Assembly: GCA_002491945.1 (NCBI GenBank) | Contig: DKWX01000034.1 | Coordinates: 1-36,922, forward strand | Source of the DNA: Porphyromonadaceae bacterium UBA7141 | Lineage (GTDB): Bacteria > Bacteroidota > Bacteroidia > Bacteroidales > Muribaculaceae | Reading direction: 5' to 3' | Length of the DNA stretch: 36,922 nt | In this document: positions 8,178-16,297 of the stretch, piece by piece | Layout of the letters: each line of letters starts with the position of its first letter | How positions within the stretch are numbered: the first letter of the stretch is position 1 | Made by a program: the position numbers and the translations under genes | Notes under the pieces: model-generated | The model's database searches: none | Told to the model about the DNA's origin: nothing | What the model saw: only the letters and a program-made list of their open reading frames with translations

Positions 8178-8335
8178 TAAGTATGTATTCAAGTCTAAAC
8201 GATAGTGTAAGTGAAAGGATATATTTTCTACAATCTGCGGCTTCTTTTCTGCCGCTTAGGGCTAAAAAGACATGCCCGCATATCGTAGAAATTTAATTCG
8301 GGCACTTACTTACGATTGATTTGAGCACTTGCTTA
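8178..8335 (+). repeat. Internally deleted repeat element (135 bp) plus an extra end
   Basis: The left end (8178-8198, TAAGTATGTATTCAAGTCTA) and the right end finishing CACTTACTTA at 8312 enclose the same left-hand blocks (GTGAAAGGATATATTTTCTAC, GCGGCTTCTTTTCTGCCGC) and the right-hand block ACATGCCCGCATAT as the copy at 6890-7074. The 50 bp containing CCTTCACTCC is missing. GCGGC...GCCGC forms a small internal hairpin. A further solo end, TTTGAGCACTTGCTTA, follows immediately (8320-8335). The unit lies 24 bases before hom. Confidence 0.82.
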
Positions 8336-8359
8336 CGATTATAAACCCTGTCAACCTTC

Positions 8360-9568
8360 ATGAACATGAATAACAAGAACATCATAAAAATAGGTCTTTT
8401 CGGATATGGCACCGTAGGGCGCGGTCTGTATGAACTGCTACAGCGTGTACCCGAATCCGGGATGGTGATCTCAAGGGTGTGCGTGCGGGATGTGGCCAGG
8501 CATCAGACAGAATCTCCAAGCCTCATTTTCACAGCCGACCGCCGTGAAGTGCTCGATGACCCGGAGGTGAACCTGATAGTCGAGCTTATCGATGATGCGG
8601 ATGCCGCCTACGAAATCGTGACGGAGGCACTTCGACGCAGACTGCCGGTGGTGACCGGCAATAAGAAGATGCTGGCCCATCATCTTCCCGAACTGATCGA
8701 GCTGCAGAAGGAGATGCACACCGCACTCCTCTACGATGCCTCGGCATGCGGCTCGATACCGGTAATACGCAATCTGGAGGAATACTATGACAATGATCTT
8801 CAGGTTTCGGTAAAGGGGATACTCAACGGCAGCTCCAATTTCATCCTGTCCAAGATTTTTAATGAAGGGATGGACCACGCGGCGGCCCTGCATCTGGCCC
8901 GCAGACTCGGATTCCTGGAGTCTGACCCCACGCTTGACCTTGACGGATGGGATTCGCTATTCAAACTGGTGATTCTTACACTTCATGCCTTCGGCGTATA
9001 TGTGGAGCCTGAGCAGGTGTTCTGCTACGGCATCACGAATATGAACGACAATGACATACGCTTCGCCCGCGAGAAGGACCGACGCTTCAAGCTGCTCGGT
9101 CTGGCCGAGAAATTGCCCGACAACAGGCTGACTCTTAGCGTGATTCCGCATCTAATCTCACGCAATAAGTTTATTTATTCGTGCGAGGATGAGTTCAATG
9201 GGGTGGTGATAAAAGGGCTTTTCTACGGCAAGCAGTTTCTGGTGGGACGCGGTGCCGGCGGCCATCCCACATCATCGGCCGTGCTGAGCGACATATCGGC
9301 CATACGCTATGATTACTTCTACCGCTATAAGCGTATGGACTGCGCCGGCGAACTGCCGGTGTTCAGCAATGATCTCTCGTTCCGGGCCTATGTGCGCTAT
9401 AATACAGAGGATGATCTCGATCTTATGCAGTTTGAGGAAATCTATGAGCGCTACACTTCCGATAAATTCCACTATGCCGTGGGGCGTGTCAATCTCAGGC
9501 GTCTGCACGACATACGCCCGCTGCTCTCCGAGCGCGGCATTTTCATAGCCGCATATCCTCCGGACTGA
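8360..9568 (+). CDS. hom: Homoserine dehydrogenase
   Basis: A 402-residue NAD(P)-dependent enzyme reducing aspartate semialdehyde to homoserine for threonine and methionine. The Rossmann motif GLFGYGTVGRGL lies at residues 12-23. LIVELIDDADAAYE, VVTGNKKMLAHH, YDASACGSIPVIRNLEEYYD and VKGILNGSSNFILSKI are the standard catalytic-domain landmarks, followed by LGFLESDPTLDLDGWDSLFKLVIL and GRGAGGHPTSSAVLSDI. It is a monofunctional enzyme with no aspartokinase domain; the C-terminal tail (about 330-402) does not show a clear ACT signature. ATG 8360 was chosen; an in-frame ATG lies two codons later. Synteny with metX upstream supports a methionine-branch role. Confidence 0.93.
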   Translation: MNMNNKNIIKIGLFGYGTVGRGLYELLQRVPESGMVISRVCVRDVARHQTESPSLIFTADRREVLDDPEVNLIVELIDDADAAYEIVTEALRRRLPVVTGNKKMLAHHLPELIELQKEMHTALLYDASACGSIPVIRNLEEYYDNDLQVSVKGILNGSSNFILSKIFNEGMDHAAALHLARRLGFLESDPTLDLDGWDSLFKLVILTLHAFGVYVEPEQVFCYGITNMNDNDIRFAREKDRRFKLLGLAEKLPDNRLTLSVIPHLISRNKFIYSCEDEFNGVVIKGLFYGKQFLVGRGAGGHPTSSAVLSDISAIRYDYFYRYKRMDCAGELPVFSNDLSFRAYVRYNTEDDLDLMQFEEIYERYTSDKFHYAVGRVNLRRLHDIRPLLSERGIFIAAYPPD

Positions 9569-9693
9569 CCTCCCGCCACATCCCTTCCGCCGTCAGACAT
9601 ACGTAGCAGTGTCCCAAGTCTGCGTCACTCTCCCGGAAGGCTCCTCTCCCTCCATATTCATCTCTCGCCTCCTGAAAAACCATCACAAATGTC

Positions 9694-10668
9694 ATGAACA
9701 CCCCCGATATTGACCTCAATGAGATTACATCACGTCTGATCAATGGCGGACGTATCTCCCGGCCGGAAGCCGACATTCTGGCCGTATGGCCCGACCTCGA
9801 TGAGCTTTGCGATGCCGCCGACCGCGTCTGCCGTGCCCTCCAGCCTGCCCTGATTGACTCCTGCTCGATTGTCAACGCCCGCTCCGGACGCTGCAGCGAG
9901 AACTGCCGCTGGTGCGCCCAGTCGGCTCATTTCAATACAGGATGCACGGAATATCCGAACCTGCCGTATGAGAAAGTGCTCGAAGCCGCCAGACACAACG
10001 AGCGCGAGGGTATCCGACGGCTGTCGCTCGTCACCAGCGGACGCACCGTAAGCGACCGCGACCTGGAGTATTTCTGTGAGCAATACCGCCGCCTCTCGAC
10101 CGACACTTCTCTCTATCTATGCGCTTCGATGGGGCTGCTCGGGAAGGAGCAGATGCAGCGTCTGGCCGATGCAGGGGTGCGCCGATACCATTGTAATATG
10201 GAGACTTCGGAAAAGATGTTCGGCACTCTCTGCACCACCCATACTCCGGCCGACAAGCATCTTACAATCCGCCACGCGCGCGAGTGCGGCATGGAAATCT
10301 GTTCGGGAGGAATAATCGGCATGGGAGAGTCCATGACCGACCGCATCGATTTCGCTTTCGAACTGGCCAGGCTCGACCCTGATTCGGTGCCTGTCAACAT
10401 CCTCTGCCCTATCCCCGGGACTCCGCTTGAGCACACCCCGCTCATCAGCGAGGAGGACGTGATACGCTCGGCAGCTGTCTTCCGCCTCATTCTGCCTCGG
10501 CAGAGCATACGCTTTGCAGGCGGACGCATGCGCCTCTCGGCTGAATCGATGGCAAGGATGCTGCGCGGAGGAGTCAACGGAGTCCTAATGGGCGACATGC
10601 TCACCACTGTGAGTCATCAGATTGCCGACGACCGACGTCTCTTCAAAAGCACCGACTGGAATTTCTAA
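9694..10668 (+). CDS. bioB: Biotin synthase
   Basis: A 324-residue radical SAM enzyme inserting sulfur into dethiobiotin. CSENCRWC (C67, C71, C74; CX3CX2C) binds the SAM-cleaving cluster, followed by AQSAHFNTG as in BioB. Compared with E. coli BioB by eye, the auxiliary-cluster ligands equivalent to C128 (C143, LYLCASMG), C188 (C203, EICSGGIIGMGE) and R260 (R273, SIRFAGGR) are kept. The C97 position is serine (S111 in RLSLVTSGR), while the usual YNHNLDTS motif reads YHCNMETS with a new cysteine, C167. The auxiliary cluster may therefore be bound differently. It stands without other bio genes, 125 bases after hom (that gap shows no promoter or repeat), and is followed after 36 bases by a glycosyltransferase. 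Confidence 0.88.
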   Translation: MNTPDIDLNEITSRLINGGRISRPEADILAVWPDLDELCDAADRVCRALQPALIDSCSIVNARSGRCSENCRWCAQSAHFNTGCTEYPNLPYEKVLEAARHNEREGIRRLSLVTSGRTVSDRDLEYFCEQYRRLSTDTSLYLCASMGLLGKEQMQRLADAGVRRYHCNMETSEKMFGTLCTTHTPADKHLTIRHARECGMEICSGGIIGMGESMTDRIDFAFELARLDPDSVPVNILCPIPGTPLEHTPLISEEDVIRSAAVFRLILPRQSIRFAGGRMRLSAESMARMLRGGVNGVLMGDMLTTVSHQIADDRRLFKSTDWNF

Positions 10669-10704
10669 TCACAATGCCCACGCGGCTCCCATAATTACCG
10701 ACTA

Positions 10705-11655
10705 ATGAATATCTCTATCGTCATACCTCTCTTCAATGAAGAGGAATCATTGCCCGAACTGACACGCTGGATACAGCGGGTCATGACCGACAATGGCTTC
10801 AGCTATGAAATAATATTTGTCAACGACGGCTCGACCGACCGCTCTCAGGATGTAGTGCATACCCTCGCGGCCGCCGACCCCAACATACATTCCATTTCTT
10901 TCGCCCGCAATTACGGAAAGTCGCCGGCGCTCAACGAGGGGTTCCGCAAGGCTCAGGGCGATGTAGTGATCACTATGGATGCCGACCTGCAGGATTCGCC
11001 GGATGAAATACCGGAACTCTACCGCATGATCACCAGTGAGGGGTACGACCTCGTGTCGGGATGGAAGAAGAAACGCTACGACCCGCTCTCGAAGACCATC
11101 CCCACAAAGCTCTTCAATGCCACGGCCCGGAGGGTGTCGGGGATAAAGAATCTGCATGACTTCAATTGCGGGCTGAAGGCATATCGCCGCGATGTGGTGA
11201 AGCATATCGAGGTGTATGGCGACATGCACCGCTATATCCCCTATCTGGCCAAGAATGCCGGATATAAGAAAATCGGGGAGAAGGTGGTGCAGCACCAGGC
11301 CCGCAAGTACGGCCACACCAAATTCGGACTCGACCGCTTTGTCAACGGTTATCTTGATCTGGCCACACTCTGGTTTCAGTCCGGATTCGGTGTCAAGCCG
11401 ATGCACTTGTTCGGACTGCTGGGGACTCTTATGTTTGTAGTCGGATTTCTGGCGGTCATGGCAGTGCTGATCCTGAAGATGGTGAGCATTTGCAATGACT
11501 CTTATTCTTTCTTCGTGACTAATTCGGTATATTTTTATCTCTCTCTGGCCTGCATGGTCATGGGACTGCAGTTTTTCCTTACCGGATTTATCGGCGAGCT
11601 GATCACGCGCAATTCGCCGGAACGAAATAACTATCTAATAGCCGAAGAGTTTTGA
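10705..11655 (+). CDS. Polyprenol-phosphate glycosyltransferase (GtrB/DPM1-like GT2)
   Basis: A 316-residue membrane-anchored GT2 enzyme that probably transfers a hexose from a nucleotide sugar to undecaprenyl phosphate. The catalytic domain (1-230) carries ISIVIPLFNEEESL, VNDGSTDRS (about 39-47), SFARNYGKSPALNEGF and the metal site MDADLQDSPDEIPEL (D92, D94). KAYRRDVV and GDMHRYIP are typical of this subgroup. Two transmembrane segments follow (about 236-262 and 275-300). The stop codon lies 8 bases before the next ATG, so cotranslation with the downstream outer-membrane protein is likely. Confidence 0.88.
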   Translation: MNISIVIPLFNEEESLPELTRWIQRVMTDNGFSYEIIFVNDGSTDRSQDVVHTLAAADPNIHSISFARNYGKSPALNEGFRKAQGDVVITMDADLQDSPDEIPELYRMITSEGYDLVSGWKKKRYDPLSKTIPTKLFNATARRVSGIKNLHDFNCGLKAYRRDVVKHIEVYGDMHRYIPYLAKNAGYKKIGEKVVQHQARKYGHTKFGLDRFVNGYLDLATLWFQSGFGVKPMHLFGLLGTLMFVVGFLAVMAVLILKMVSICNDSYSFFVTNSVYFYLSLACMVMGLQFFLTGFIGELITRNSPERNNYLIAEEF

Positions 11656-11663
11656 GCATCTCC

Positions 11664-12704
11664 ATGACCGGGCATATAATAGCTTCAATAGCCTGTATGG
11701 CGGCATTGCCGCTGACGGCTCTCACCACACATCCATCCATCGCCACAGCGGAAGAGCATGGCGTCTTGCCCGGCGCTGCCACGGAATCGGCGGCCGTCGA
11801 TTCGATTTGCCTCAATGCCCTGCCCGCCGACATAGCCGGACATGCAGCAATCGCGGCCGATTCGATTGCAGCGGATTCAGTCGCTTCGGAAGCAGACACC
11901 GAAGCCGCGAAGACGCTCCCCGCAGCGGCGGTGCCGGTGGCCAGGACAAATCCTGTGGATATCGACCGCCAGGCCCCTGCATCCCCGCCGATGCACTATT
12001 ATGACCGGCATGGCGAACCGCTTCAGACCCCGGTGAGGTTTCTTGCCGAACTCGATACTGTCACCAAAGCCAAATCGGCTCCGAATTACAGTGCTTTCAA
12101 CGGCGTCAGCATAGGCGCCAACTTCTTCGATGCCGTGATGATGATTATCGGACAGCGCAGGGCTTCTTTTGACATATGGGCCGACTGCTCGGTCCACAAC
12201 TGGTTTTTCCCTGTCGCAGAGCTTGGAGTGGCTTTCTCCAATGCATGGCCCGACGACGGACGGTGCAACTTCAAGGTGGCTCCTTCTGTCTATGCGCGCA
12301 TCGGCATGAACTATAATTTCCTCTACAAGAGCAACCCTGACTATCAGTTTTTCATCGGCCTGAGGGCCGGATGGAGCAGTTTCAGCTACGATATCCATGG
12401 CATTCAGGCAGGGTCGGAGTATTATCAGGCTGATGGCCCGGCTCAAGTCACCGGATTAACCTCCACAGCCTTCTACGGTCAGGCTTTGGCCGGACTAAAG
12501 GTAAAATTGTGGAAAGGTCTTTTCATGGGCTGGTCCGTAAGATACAATTTCAATCTACATCAGACATACAGCAATCCCGACTATCCGGCCTGGTTCACTC
12601 CCGGCCGAGGCACCGCCACCCCCATTGCCGCCACATTCTCCATCGGATACACTTTCGGACAGCGTCCCCGAAAGGAGCTGCCCGAAATCAATATATCGGA
12701 GTGA
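11664..12704 (+). CDS. Outer-membrane beta-barrel protein (DUF6048-like)
   Basis: A 346-residue protein with a signal peptide (MTGHIIASIACMAALPLTALT). A low-complexity Ala/Asp/Ser-rich stretch (about 30-105, repeating AADSI/ADSVASEAD) follows. The C-terminal domain (about 120-340) has alternating aromatic beta strands, e.g. FDIWADCSVHNWFFPVAELGVAF, NFKVAPSVYARIGMNYNF, FFIGLRAGWSSFSYDI and FMGWSVRYNFNLHQTY, ending near FSIGYTFGQRP, consistent with a small outer-membrane barrel. The resemblance to DUF6048 is from memory and not certain. The frame opens at a TTG (11652) inside the preceding stop; ATG 11664 is the better start. Function is unknown. Confidence 0.65.
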   Translation: MTGHIIASIACMAALPLTALTTHPSIATAEEHGVLPGAATESAAVDSICLNALPADIAGHAAIAADSIAADSVASEADTEAAKTLPAAAVPVARTNPVDIDRQAPASPPMHYYDRHGEPLQTPVRFLAELDTVTKAKSAPNYSAFNGVSIGANFFDAVMMIIGQRRASFDIWADCSVHNWFFPVAELGVAFSNAWPDDGRCNFKVAPSVYARIGMNYNFLYKSNPDYQFFIGLRAGWSSFSYDIHGIQAGSEYYQADGPAQVTGLTSTAFYGQALAGLKVKLWKGLFMGWSVRYNFNLHQTYSNPDYPAWFTPGRGTATPIAATFSIGYTFGQRPRKELPEINISE

Positions 12705-12712
12705 ATTGGGCC

Positions 12713-12733
12713 GACACCCGCAAATGCGGTGTC
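12713..12733. other. Hairpin between convergent genes
   Basis: GACACC-CGC, loop AAAT, GCGGTGTC forms an imperfect 8-bp stem with one bulged base, in the 75-bp gap between the barrel-protein gene (+) and the choloylglycine hydrolase gene (-). No T-run follows on either strand, so intrinsic termination is uncertain. A direct repeat flanks it: TCAATATATCGGAGTGAAT (12688-12706) and TCAATACATCGGAGTGAAT (12780-12798), 18 of 19 identical, one copy over each gene's stop codon. Confidence 0.35.
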
Positions 12734-12779
12734 CGACAGAATACGGTATGCCTGTCAGGAGTATTATGCTGCGGACATG

Positions 12780-13832
12780 TCAATACATCGGAGTGAATCC
12801 GGGGTTCTTCTCCAGACAGTGGTTGGCATTCCCCACAATCTGCGTCTCTTTTACAGTATCCATGCGACGCACAGGCGCACCCTTGCTCAGGTCGCATTGA
12901 CTCAGATCGATATAGTACATCCCGGGGTTGGTGACGATATCGAAATAATAGCGCAGGTCGCGCGTGTCGGAGAAACTGCGCCATTGGGTGCTGCTTAGAT
13001 TAGGCTCGGTCTCCACCTCATAAGTATAGGGGACGCTACAATTCACCAATATGCTTCGGGCTATCGACACTCCCAGGTCGGTGTCTCCTGTCGGCTGCAC
13101 ATGATGGGCGAAATAGTTGCCGCGCACACACCGGTCGGGCGATGACACGGTGCCGGGCAATGTATTATGCCCCCCTTTTTTCTGCCAGTAGTCGACTATA
13201 GCCGTCATCGAAGGCCACTGAGGGTCGTTGGTCATGGCCCGGTAGTCGCCCATTTCAAATATATTGATTGTGCCGTTGTCGAATTCAAAGATTATGGAGC
13301 GGCCTGTGGCATCGGTCACACCCCAGTGGAGTGTGGAGGCTGTCCCGCCGTCGAATGTGGCCCCGGAAAGACTGAAATCATGTCGGCGCAGCACATCCTT
13401 CACTTCCTCGACCGTGGCATTGCAGTCGAGCAGCCACCCGATAAACATCGACATCGAGATCGGGGGCCGCGATGAGGTGGCCTCACTCTCGTAGACTGTC
13501 CCCTTGCAGAAGAGGCCGTTGACTACAAGCCCCTTTTCATTCATCCCCTCGGTAATGCCGCCGTCATATCCCACAGCATAGACGGCTCCGTATCTGGAAT
13601 CCCACTCTATAGCTCCAGGTCTGTCAGATCCCTTCTTATGTATCCCGCGTGGATAGACGTATAGATTTGTGGGGATTGGGGTTTTCCAGTCGAGCGAACG
13701 CCCCACCACGTATAGTGAGTCACTTCCCTCATAAAGGATACGCGAGCACGCGGATGCATCTGATGTGACTGACAAAAGCGAACCTGCTACAATGGCAGCC
13801 GTCATAATGGCTGGAAATGCGATATGTCTCAT
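12780..13832 (-). CDS. Choloylglycine hydrolase family enzyme (bile salt hydrolase/penicillin V acylase-like)
   Basis: A 350-residue exported Ntn-hydrolase that cleaves linear amide bonds, likely of conjugated bile salts or N-acyl amino acids. Signal peptide cleavage after SDASA would expose C29 as the N-terminal nucleophile (ACSRILYEG). The other family positions can be found: R45 and D48 in GRSLDW (the same spacing from the Cys as R18 and D21 of clostridial BSH), N105 in GLVVNGLF, N202 in AMTNDP and R234 in SPDRCVRG. STLHWGVTDATGRSIIFEF is also typical. Length fits the Gram-negative periplasmic cluster. It is monocistronic. The upstream gap (13833-14092) holds a partial palindromic repeat and the terminator of the neighbouring gene. 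BSH versus penicillin V acylase preference cannot be settled by eye. Confidence 0.85.
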   Translation of the reverse strand: MRHIAFPAIMTAAIVAGSLLSVTSDASACSRILYEGSDSLYVVGRSLDWKTPIPTNLYVYPRGIHKKGSDRPGAIEWDSRYGAVYAVGYDGGITEGMNEKGLVVNGLFCKGTVYESEATSSRPPISMSMFIGWLLDCNATVEEVKDVLRRHDFSLSGATFDGGTASTLHWGVTDATGRSIIFEFDNGTINIFEMGDYRAMTNDPQWPSMTAIVDYWQKKGGHNTLPGTVSSPDRCVRGNYFAHHVQPTGDTDLGVSIARSILVNCSVPYTYEVETEPNLSSTQWRSFSDTRDLRYYFDIVTNPGMYYIDLSQCDLSKGAPVRRMDTVKETQIVGNANHCLEKNPGFTPMY

Positions 13833-14011
13833 ATAACGGAATCTTTGGGAAATTTATCGGCTAAGTATGTGAAGTCGTTCAGGAGTCGTTTAAACCCTTT
13901 TCAACGGTATAACGCTTCGGCTTCGCGATTGGTTTGATATGTGAAGATTCCCTACCCTGACATTGCAGTTGCGGTCTAAAGGTGCAGACTCATTGGCGTC
14001 GCATGCCTGGC

Positions 14012-14052
14012 ATAAAAGATTCCCCCCGGCGATATCACAACGCCGAGGGGAA
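14012..14052 (-). terminator. Rho-independent terminator of the secreted CTD protein gene
   Basis: Read on the minus strand, ATTCCCCTCGGCG and CGCCGGGGGGAAT form a 13-bp stem with one mismatch and a 9-base loop, followed by CTTTTAT. It lies 41 bases after the stop codon of the gene at 14093-15790. Confidence 0.8.
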
Positions 14053-14092
14053 TACTATTGCATAAATTGATTCTTTCTGATTCTGAGAAGTC

Positions 14093-15790
14093 TTAGAGCA
14101 CTACCTTGGTAGCCTTCTCGCCTACGCGTACCACGTAAACGCCCTTGGCAGCCTCAACAGCTACGTTCTCGGCCTCTACTGCCTTCACGAGCTTGCCGTC
14201 GAGAGTGAAGATAGCGATCGGAGCCTTCTGACCGGCATTCACGCTGATCATGCCGTTGCTGGCCACAACCTGTGCCTGAGCATCCTCAGCCACTACGTCT
14301 TCAACACCAGAGGGTGCGAGTTCGCCTATAGAAGAGAACGTACGTGTGAGCTGAACGTTTTTGGGATCATAGTGGTAGATGATATTGCCGGTGCTCTTAG
14401 TTGACACGTAGCGCGACCACTGCGAACGGAAAGAGCCGGTGAACCCATCTTTTGTACCCCAGCCGAATTCCTGCGGACCTTCAAGCACGAGCACACTTCC
14501 CTGATTGTCGACCTCCATGCCGAACTCTTCTGACCAGCTGACGGCAAGGCCGGCTGTCACGAATGTGTTGGGCATAGGATAAATCTTTGTGAAATACTGG
14601 TCGAGACTCGGCTCATAGGCAATCTCACCTTCGTTTAACTTGAACATCATCTCCTTCGGATCGAGAGATGTGTCTTTTGCATAAGAAGCATCACCGAAGG
14701 CATAACCAAGCATAAGGTTCTGCTGCACCTCAGAGATATTCGTATTCCCTTCATTAGCATAGTACAGGCGAACCACACTGGGGCTGAACTGTGTGGCACT
14801 CGGATCCACACTCCATACATACACCGGATCACTTGCTGCCACATAGAATGCGGTCACATCACCAAACTTATTGTCAGTAAAGGGGTTATTACCGCCAAGT
14901 ACGGTGCTGTTCAGGAGACCTGCGTTGAATACGTGGATATCACCGAATGAATTATCCACGTAGCGGGGTTCGAAGCCCTCGACATCGGCTGTACCAGAAT
15001 AGTTGTTGGCGATTGTCTGACGTCCGCCATTGGCTGTGGAGATGAAGATACGGTTGCGCACGCCCATTGAATTGTCGGCGATGTCGTATGAACTGAATAC
15101 CAGAGTCGAGGCTGTGTTGCCATCAACAAGAGTATAGCATTCCGCACCATTATAAACGGCTGAAATCTTGAGCCATTTATTGTTCATGATGCCGAAAGTA
15201 GACCAGCCGGTATTGGATTCGTTCAGGATACCGCCTACCATACCGTCAGGGCGCTCTGTGAATGTGCGGCAGCCGCGTGTATTGTTGAGGAGTTCCGACG
15301 GGGGAACAACTTCGTAGTTACGCTTATCGACAGGGATATTATCATTGGAATCCAATTCGCCATCATACGTGAAGATCTGATCGTAGATATAGTAGGTAGG
15401 CCATGCCATATAGAACATCACGCCATCCACTATCGCAGTCTGGTCGGCATTGAAACGACGGAGCATGTAACGAGCCGGATAGTATGGCAGGTCATCGAAT
15501 GTCAATGGCTTATTATCCTTTGTCACCAATCCGAAGAAATCTCCCAACGACTGATCGTACATATTGAGCTGAAGATCCCATACCCTGCCCTGGGCATCTG
15601 TCCATGTACGGGTATAATCGCCTTTTGTAGCGGGGTCATTGAATGCACGTGCATTTTCAACGCGGAGACTCTGGAGCATCTCTGGGGACACTGTCGATTC
15701 CACCTTTACAGGCTCCGGCAACTTCGGAGCTGCTGCATAACCGACGGCGCATACTGCAACGCCGGCCATAAGCGTAAAGATTTTCTTCAT
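14093..15790 (-). CDS. Secreted protein with Por/T9SS-like C-terminal tail
   Basis: A 565-residue exported protein of unknown function. Residues 1-20 (MKKIFTLMAGVAVCAVGYAA) are a type I signal peptide with no lipobox. The body is rich in aromatic and polar residues with beta character and has no catalytic motif I recognise. The last 65 residues, after a linker (GVEDVVAEDAQAQVV), have the short beta-rich tail common in Bacteroidales secreted proteins: IAIFTLDGKLVKAVEA ... AAKGVYVVRVGEKATKVVL. This resembles type IX secretion type A sorting domains, although such short tails are also found where T9SS use is unproven. It lies downstream of susD in the same direction but is separated by 507 bp containing the susD terminator and its own promoter-like sequence, so it is a separate unit. 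Confidence 0.7.
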   Translation of the reverse strand: MKKIFTLMAGVAVCAVGYAAAPKLPEPVKVESTVSPEMLQSLRVENARAFNDPATKGDYTRTWTDAQGRVWDLQLNMYDQSLGDFFGLVTKDNKPLTFDDLPYYPARYMLRRFNADQTAIVDGVMFYMAWPTYYIYDQIFTYDGELDSNDNIPVDKRNYEVVPPSELLNNTRGCRTFTERPDGMVGGILNESNTGWSTFGIMNNKWLKISAVYNGAECYTLVDGNTASTLVFSSYDIADNSMGVRNRIFISTANGGRQTIANNYSGTADVEGFEPRYVDNSFGDIHVFNAGLLNSTVLGGNNPFTDNKFGDVTAFYVAASDPVYVWSVDPSATQFSPSVVRLYYANEGNTNISEVQQNLMLGYAFGDASYAKDTSLDPKEMMFKLNEGEIAYEPSLDQYFTKIYPMPNTFVTAGLAVSWSEEFGMEVDNQGSVLVLEGPQEFGWGTKDGFTGSFRSQWSRYVSTKSTGNIIYHYDPKNVQLTRTFSSIGELAPSGVEDVVAEDAQAQVVASNGMISVNAGQKAPIAIFTLDGKLVKAVEAENVAVEAAKGVYVVRVGEKATKVVL

Positions 15791-15908
15791 TTTAAGTTAA
15801 GTTAAATATGTGTTATGAATTATGTCGAGTTATAGGATTTCTAAACATTATGAAGTTTAATCCACTGTGCCTCTCAATAGGAACGGGATTACACACACTC
15901 TTCAATCG

Positions 15909-15939
15909 CAAATTTGACAATTATTTCTGACATATGCAA
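15909..15939 (-). promoter_or_regulatory. Possible promoter of the secreted CTD protein gene
   Basis: On the minus strand TTG (15937-15939) is followed after 20 bases by CAAATTTG (15909-15916), which matches TAnnTTTG at all fixed positions except the first T. Transcription would begin near 15903, leaving a leader of about 110 nt. The rest of the gap 15791-16297 holds a partial repeat element and the susD terminator. Confidence 0.45.
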
Positions 15940-16032
15940 GAAATCAACAGGGAAATTAACCTTACATAATATAGTTCACTCTATATTTCATCTCTATCCG
16001 CACATTCCCCATTCTGTTTTGGCCAATTCTCC

Positions 16033-16110
16033 TAAGTAAGTGTTGAAATTTAATTTATGACTGTTTCTTAGTCGATTCCGCTGCTGAAATGAAGGGGGAT
16101 ATCCCCTGCC
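16033..16110 (-). repeat. Degenerate half repeat element
   Basis: The outer end TAAGTAAGTGTTGAAATTTA (16033-16052) is followed by ATTTATGACTGTTTCTTAGTCGATTCCG and a TGAAGGGG block, matching the half element at 4288-4365 and the reverse complement of the right half of the 185-bp copies. Later sequence (16118-16170) has CCGC...GCGGC fragments that may be decayed remnants of the centre. The boundary at the inner side is approximate. Confidence 0.6.
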
Positions 16111-16197
16111 GGATGTCAAGCCGCAAACGGCAGAATGAAGCTGCTGATTGCAGAAATGAGAAGCGGCATTATGCCCGCGACTCAATATACAGCAGAA

Positions 16198-16227
16198 GAG
16201 TCCGGCATCTGATCAGATGCCGGACTC
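16198..16227 (-). terminator. Terminator hairpin after susD
   Basis: A perfect 30-base palindrome, GAGTCCGGCATCT-GATC-AGATGCCGGACTC, lies 71 bases past the susD stop. On the minus strand it is followed by TTCTGCTG and on the plus strand by TCCCTCT; the T-runs are poor but the hairpin is very stable. Confidence 0.65.
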
Positions 16228-16297
16228 TCCCTCTAATGTATTTGACTGTCAGTTTTGCTGAGTCAATGATTGCATATTCGCGCGGACTGCCGATATA

